Below are positions 6,062 through 9,251 of a stretch of 9,251 nucleotides of DNA, piece after piece. The notes under the pieces were generated by a model, which searched no databases, had not been told where the DNA came from, and worked only from the letters and a program-made list of their open reading frames with translations. Position numbers and translations under genes: made by a program. Source of the DNA: an uncultured Oxalobacteraceae bacterium (GTDB lineage: Bacteria > Pseudomonadota > Gammaproteobacteria > Burkholderiales > Burkholderiaceae_D); the NCBI GenBank assembly GCA_937996605.1, contig CALKVB010000542.1:1-9251 (forward strand), written 5' to 3'. Position 1 is the first letter of the stretch, and the number at the start of each line of letters is the position of its first letter.

Positions 6062-9000
6062 ATGCAAGTTAGATGGAGGCTGCGGCCACTAGCTTCGATA
6101 GTTGTTGGCACTTTAGGTCTTGTGTCGGCATTCGCTCAAGCGCAAAGTAATACTTCCCGAGTTGAAGGCCTGCGTGAAAATAACCCAGGGTGGCATGCCT
6201 TGACGGGTGCAAGGGTGGTGACGGCACCTGGTAAAGTGATCGAAAACGGCACCATCGTGGTCAAAGACGGTGTGATTGTCTCGGTCGCGCCAAATGCTCC
6301 TGCTCCCGCTGGTGCGAAAGTGTGGAAATTAGAAGGACGAACCGTTTATCCCGGCTTTATCGATATGGCCAGCTCGATTGGCGTCCCTGCCGGTCTAGCT
6401 GCTTCAGCTCCTGCAGTTCCAGGGCGTCCGGCGAGTCCGCGGGTGATCAACGGTCGGGCTATTTCTGCGGATAATATCCGTGTACATCCAGAGCAGGATG
6501 TGGCAAAGCAACTGGAACCAAAATCTGACGATGTGAAAAATTATCGTGAGCTTGGTTTCGCTACGGTGTTAGCGACACCTAGCCACGGCATCTTCCGTGG
6601 ACAAAGTGCTTTGTTGAATTTGAGCTCAAATGACAACCCCAAAAACATGGTGATCAATACGCGGGTTGCTCAACATATGGCAAATGAATTAGAAGCGGGT
6701 GGACGCGGTATGTATCCGAGTTCGTTGATGGGCGTGATCGCACAAGTAAGACAAACTTTTTATGATGCGCAATGGTACCAACGTGCCACCGACACTAAAT
6801 TGAAGATTGATCGTCCACAGATCAATGATTCTTTGGAAGCGTTAAGAGCGGTGATTAATGGCCGTCAGCCAGTGATCTATGCCACTGACAACGAGCAAGC
6901 TTATCAGCGCATCGCGAAAATTCGTGATGAATTTGGCCTGAAAGTGATTTTGCAGGGAAATGGCTATGAATATCGTCGTACTAATCACTTGAAATCGAGT
7001 GGGATGCCCGTGATTGTGCCGTTGCTGTTTCCGAACGCGCCTGAAGTTGATAACCCAGATCTCGTGCTCGATACTTCTTTAGAGGGATTGCAGCATTGGG
7101 AGCAAGCACCGTCGAACTTGGCTTACGTTGAAAAGGCTGGAATAGAGTTTGCAGTCACGCCAGCCGGTTTGAAAGATGCAAAAAAAGAATTCTGGGCTCG
7201 TCTTCGTCAAGCGATACGTCGCGGTTTGAGTATTGACCAAGCTTTGGCGAGCCTTACCACGGTGCCTGCCAAATTACTTGGTGAGCAAAAACGTTTGGGT
7301 TCGATTGCTGCTGGTCATATGGCTAATTTAGTTGTAGCCTCAGGTGACTTGTTTGGTGACGATAAAGCAAACGTAGAAATTACTTTCGTTGAAGGTAAAC
7401 CGTATGCGACGGAAAACTACAATCGTTTCGAATTGCGTGGAATATGGAATGTAACGAGTGCTGGAAAAACGGCGGTCTGGAATATCACTGGGACAGCAGT
7501 GAAGCCGATGTTGACTATTGATGGCGTCAATGTTGAATTGACGCTCAAAGATTCTCAGTTATTGGCGAAGTATACGGACAAAACTGGCGAGCATGTGATT
7601 CTCGCCGATGGCCGTGAAAATAGTTTGCAAGGTACAGAGCGCGACGCGGAGGGGCAAACTAAGGCATGGTCAGCGACACGTAGTAAAGTGATGGCGGCTG
7701 ACATGACACCAGTAAAACCAGAAAAAATGCCAGCAGCATTGAGTAATACCTATCCTGCAGGACCTTTCGCGATGGCGACGCCAGAACGTCTGTCTGCAAT
7801 CTTAATTAAGAACGCAACGATTTGGACAAGTGCGAAAGCAGGTAAGCTAGAGCAGTCAGACATGCTGGTCGTCGATGGTAAGATCAGTGCGATCGGCAAA
7901 GATCTGAAAGCACCAAACAATGCCAAAGTGATTGACGCTAGTGGTAAACATCTGACACCTGGCATTATCGACGCGCATTCCCATACCGCTATGATGCAAG
8001 GCATTAATGAAGCGACCAGCTCTATTACTGCCGAAGTACGTGTCGGCGATATCATTGATGCATCGAGTATTAATATCTATCGCCAATTAGCAGGTGGTGT
8101 CACGACTGCCAATGTATTGCATGGTTCGGCAAATACTGTGGGTGGTCAGAATCAAGTCATTAAACTTCGTTGGGGCTCTGACGCAGAAGGCTTGAAATTG
8201 GAAGGCGCTTTTCCCGGTATTAAATTTGCCCTTGGTGAGAACGTCAAGCAGGCCAACTGGGGGAATGAATCAACAGGGCGATACCCGCAGACGCGCATGG
8301 GGGTAGAGCAAATTTTGCGCAGCGCCTTCTTAGCGGCCCGTGCCTATAAAGAAGAGCGTGACGCGTGGAAAAAATCACCTTCAAATAGTATTGAACCACG
8401 TCGGGATTTGCAGCTTGACACTTTGGTTGAACTGCTAGAGCGTAAACGTATGATTCACATCCATTCTTATCGCCAAGATGAAATTTTGATGTTCGCTCGT
8501 GTGGCACAAGAATTCAATCTTTTGGTCGGTACTTTTCAGCATGTGATGGAGGGGTACAAAGTGGCAGACGTGATCGCTGGTTTGGGCGCGGGCGGTTCTA
8601 CCTTCTCTGATTGGTGGGGCTATAAAATGGAAGTCGCAGATGCAATTCCTTTTAATGGTGCCTTGATGCATAACGCTGGTGTGGTTACGAGTTTTAACTC
8701 AGATAGTGATGAATTGGCGCGCCACTTAAATACTGAAGCGGCTAAAGCGGTCAAGTATGGTGGATTATCGGAAACTGAAGCATTCAAATTTGTGACCTTG
8801 AATCCAGCCAAACAATTAAAAATTGATCATCGCACAGGTTCTTTGGAAGTAGGCAAAGATGCAGATTTTGTGATTTGGAATACCAGCCCTTTGTCTACCT
8901 TCAGTCGCGCAGAGCAAACATGGATAGAAGGTCGCCTGTACTTCGATTTGGCGAATGATGCAAGACTGCGTCAAGAAGCGCAAGCGGAACGTCAACGAAT

Positions 9001-9214
9001 CGCCGCTAAATTGATCGCCAGCAAGAGTAATGCACCAACAGCGACAGCAAAAGCCGCGGATGCAGAAAAAACGACTGCCCCTAAAACATCGGCAGAAATG
9101 CTCGCAGCGAATCAAGCCTACTTAGAATTGCAACAGTGGCTGCACAGAATGAGCCAACATCGCACAGGCTATTGGGCTGGTGCGGAAGCACATGAGTGCA
9201 CGGAGGATCTATAA
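6062..9214 (+). CDS. Exported tandem-domain amidohydrolase (imidazolonepropionase-like)
   Basis: Large secreted or periplasmic protein of 1050 residues. Residues 1-27 are a signal peptide (MQVRWRLRPL, a hydrophobic stretch, AQA before QSN). Two amidohydrolase-like halves follow. The first, about 44-450, has the beta-sandwich strand and GRTVYPGFID, but the HxH metal motif that should follow is replaced by MASSIG (102-107), so it is probably non-catalytic. A linker of beta character spans about 455-570. The second half, about 575-960, has LTPGIIDAHSHTA with H639 and H641, further candidate metal or catalytic residues H799/H801 (MIHIHSY) and H827 (TFQHVMEG), D881 and/or D883 (FNSDSDE), and the closing GSLEVGKDADFVIWN. 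It should hydrolyse a cyclic amide or a peptide-like bond; the substrate is not evident. An Ala/Thr/Lys-rich linker (about 988-1010) precedes a C-terminal tail ending CTEDL. It is the first gene of an operon; the next start overlaps its stop. Confidence 0.93.
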   Translation: MQVRWRLRPLASIVVGTLGLVSAFAQAQSNTSRVEGLRENNPGWHALTGARVVTAPGKVIENGTIVVKDGVIVSVAPNAPAPAGAKVWKLEGRTVYPGFIDMASSIGVPAGLAASAPAVPGRPASPRVINGRAISADNIRVHPEQDVAKQLEPKSDDVKNYRELGFATVLATPSHGIFRGQSALLNLSSNDNPKNMVINTRVAQHMANELEAGGRGMYPSSLMGVIAQVRQTFYDAQWYQRATDTKLKIDRPQINDSLEALRAVINGRQPVIYATDNEQAYQRIAKIRDEFGLKVILQGNGYEYRRTNHLKSSGMPVIVPLLFPNAPEVDNPDLVLDTSLEGLQHWEQAPSNLAYVEKAGIEFAVTPAGLKDAKKEFWARLRQAIRRGLSIDQALASLTTVPAKLLGEQKRLGSIAAGHMANLVVASGDLFGDDKANVEITFVEGKPYATENYNRFELRGIWNVTSAGKTAVWNITGTAVKPMLTIDGVNVELTLKDSQLLAKYTDKTGEHVILADGRENSLQGTERDAEGQTKAWSATRSKVMAADMTPVKPEKMPAALSNTYPAGPFAMATPERLSAILIKNATIWTSAKAGKLEQSDMLVVDGKISAIGKDLKAPNNAKVIDASGKHLTPGIIDAHSHTAMMQGINEATSSITAEVRVGDIIDASSINIYRQLAGGVTTANVLHGSANTVGGQNQVIKLRWGSDAEGLKLEGAFPGIKFALGENVKQANWGNESTGRYPQTRMGVEQILRSAFLAARAYKEERDAWKKSPSNSIEPRRDLQLDTLVELLERKRMIHIHSYRQDEILMFARVAQEFNLLVGTFQHVMEGYKVADVIAGLGAGGSTFSDWWGYKMEVADAIPFNGALMHNAGVVTSFNSDSDELARHLNTEAAKAVKYGGLSETEAFKFVTLNPAKQLKIDHRTGSLEVGKDADFVIWNTSPLSTFSRAEQTWIEGRLYFDLANDARLRQEAQAERQRIAAKLIASKSNAPTATAKAADAEKTTAPKTSAEMLAANQAYLELQQWLHRMSQHRTGYWAGAEAHECTEDL
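9202..9206 (+). promoter_or_regulatory. Ribosome binding site for the next gene, inside the amidohydrolase end
   Basis: GGAGG lies within the last codons of the amidohydrolase and 7 bases before the ATG at 9214. Stop and start share one base (TAATG, 9212-9216), the usual arrangement for translational coupling. Confidence 0.8.
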
Positions 9215-9251
9215 TGAATCACACACAAACTAATCGTATGCACAATAAAAA
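9214..9251 (+). CDS. Start of a downstream gene, cut by the window end
   Basis: An open frame starts with MNHTQTNRMHNK and runs off the window. The start is supported by GGAGG 7 bases upstream and by the one-base overlap with the amidohydrolase stop. Too little is visible to identify the product. In related bacteria a second amidohydrolase often follows this type of gene, which is a guess here. A second ATG at 9238 lacks a comparable ribosome site. Confidence 0.7.
   Translation, partial: MNHTQTNRMHNK

Noticed and set aside
8816..9115. A Cys/Arg-rich 99-codon minus-strand frame in the amidohydrolase end
   Set aside because: The Cys-rich look comes from reading the Ala/Thr/Lys-rich linker backwards; the plus-strand gene is clear.

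Overview
The window looks like a contig end from a moderate-GC Gram-negative bacterium. A betaproteobacterium of the Burkholderiales/Oxalobacteraceae type (Undibacterium-like) is my best guess, from the gene types and codon style; this is inference, with no marker gene to prove it. The first 18 bases are not biological: they match the 3' end of the Illumina TruSeq read-2 adapter, so real sequence starts near base 19.

Layout. (1) 20-1748, plus strand: a possible last scrap of an upstream gene, then an exported M28 zinc aminopeptidase with a PA-type insert, closed by a strong bidirectional terminator shared with the convergent gene. (2) 1890-4146, minus strand: an aldehyde dehydrogenase of the alpha-ketoglutarate-semialdehyde dehydrogenase type with its own terminator, followed by a GntR/FCD regulator with its own sigma70-like promoter. 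(3) 4147-4868: a 720-base divergent region. It contains the eroded remnant of a dihydrodipicolinate-synthase-family gene (4415-4654, minus), a tandem 12-bp repeat and a 14-bp AT-rich palindrome that overlaps the -35 boxes of two possible back-to-back promoters. (4) 4869-5750, plus: a PAS-AraC regulator followed by a strong terminator. (5) 6062-9214, plus: a large exported tandem amidohydrolase whose first domain has lost its metal motif, translationally coupled (TAATG) to the start of a further gene cut by the window end.

How it fits together. DHDPS-family dehydratase/deaminase, KGSA dehydrogenase and AraC or GntR regulators are the usual partners in pathways that converge on alpha-ketoglutarate semialdehyde (hydroxyproline, L-arabinose, D-glucarate). 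Here the DHDPS-family step survives only as about 80 codons carrying at least two internal deletions and an in-frame stop, while the promoter region, ribosome binding site, dehydrogenase and regulators remain. The locus looks like a catabolic operon caught in decay or being repurposed. The two exported hydrolases at the ends are probably unrelated nutrient-scavenging enzymes. I found no mobile element, CRISPR array, tRNA or rRNA.
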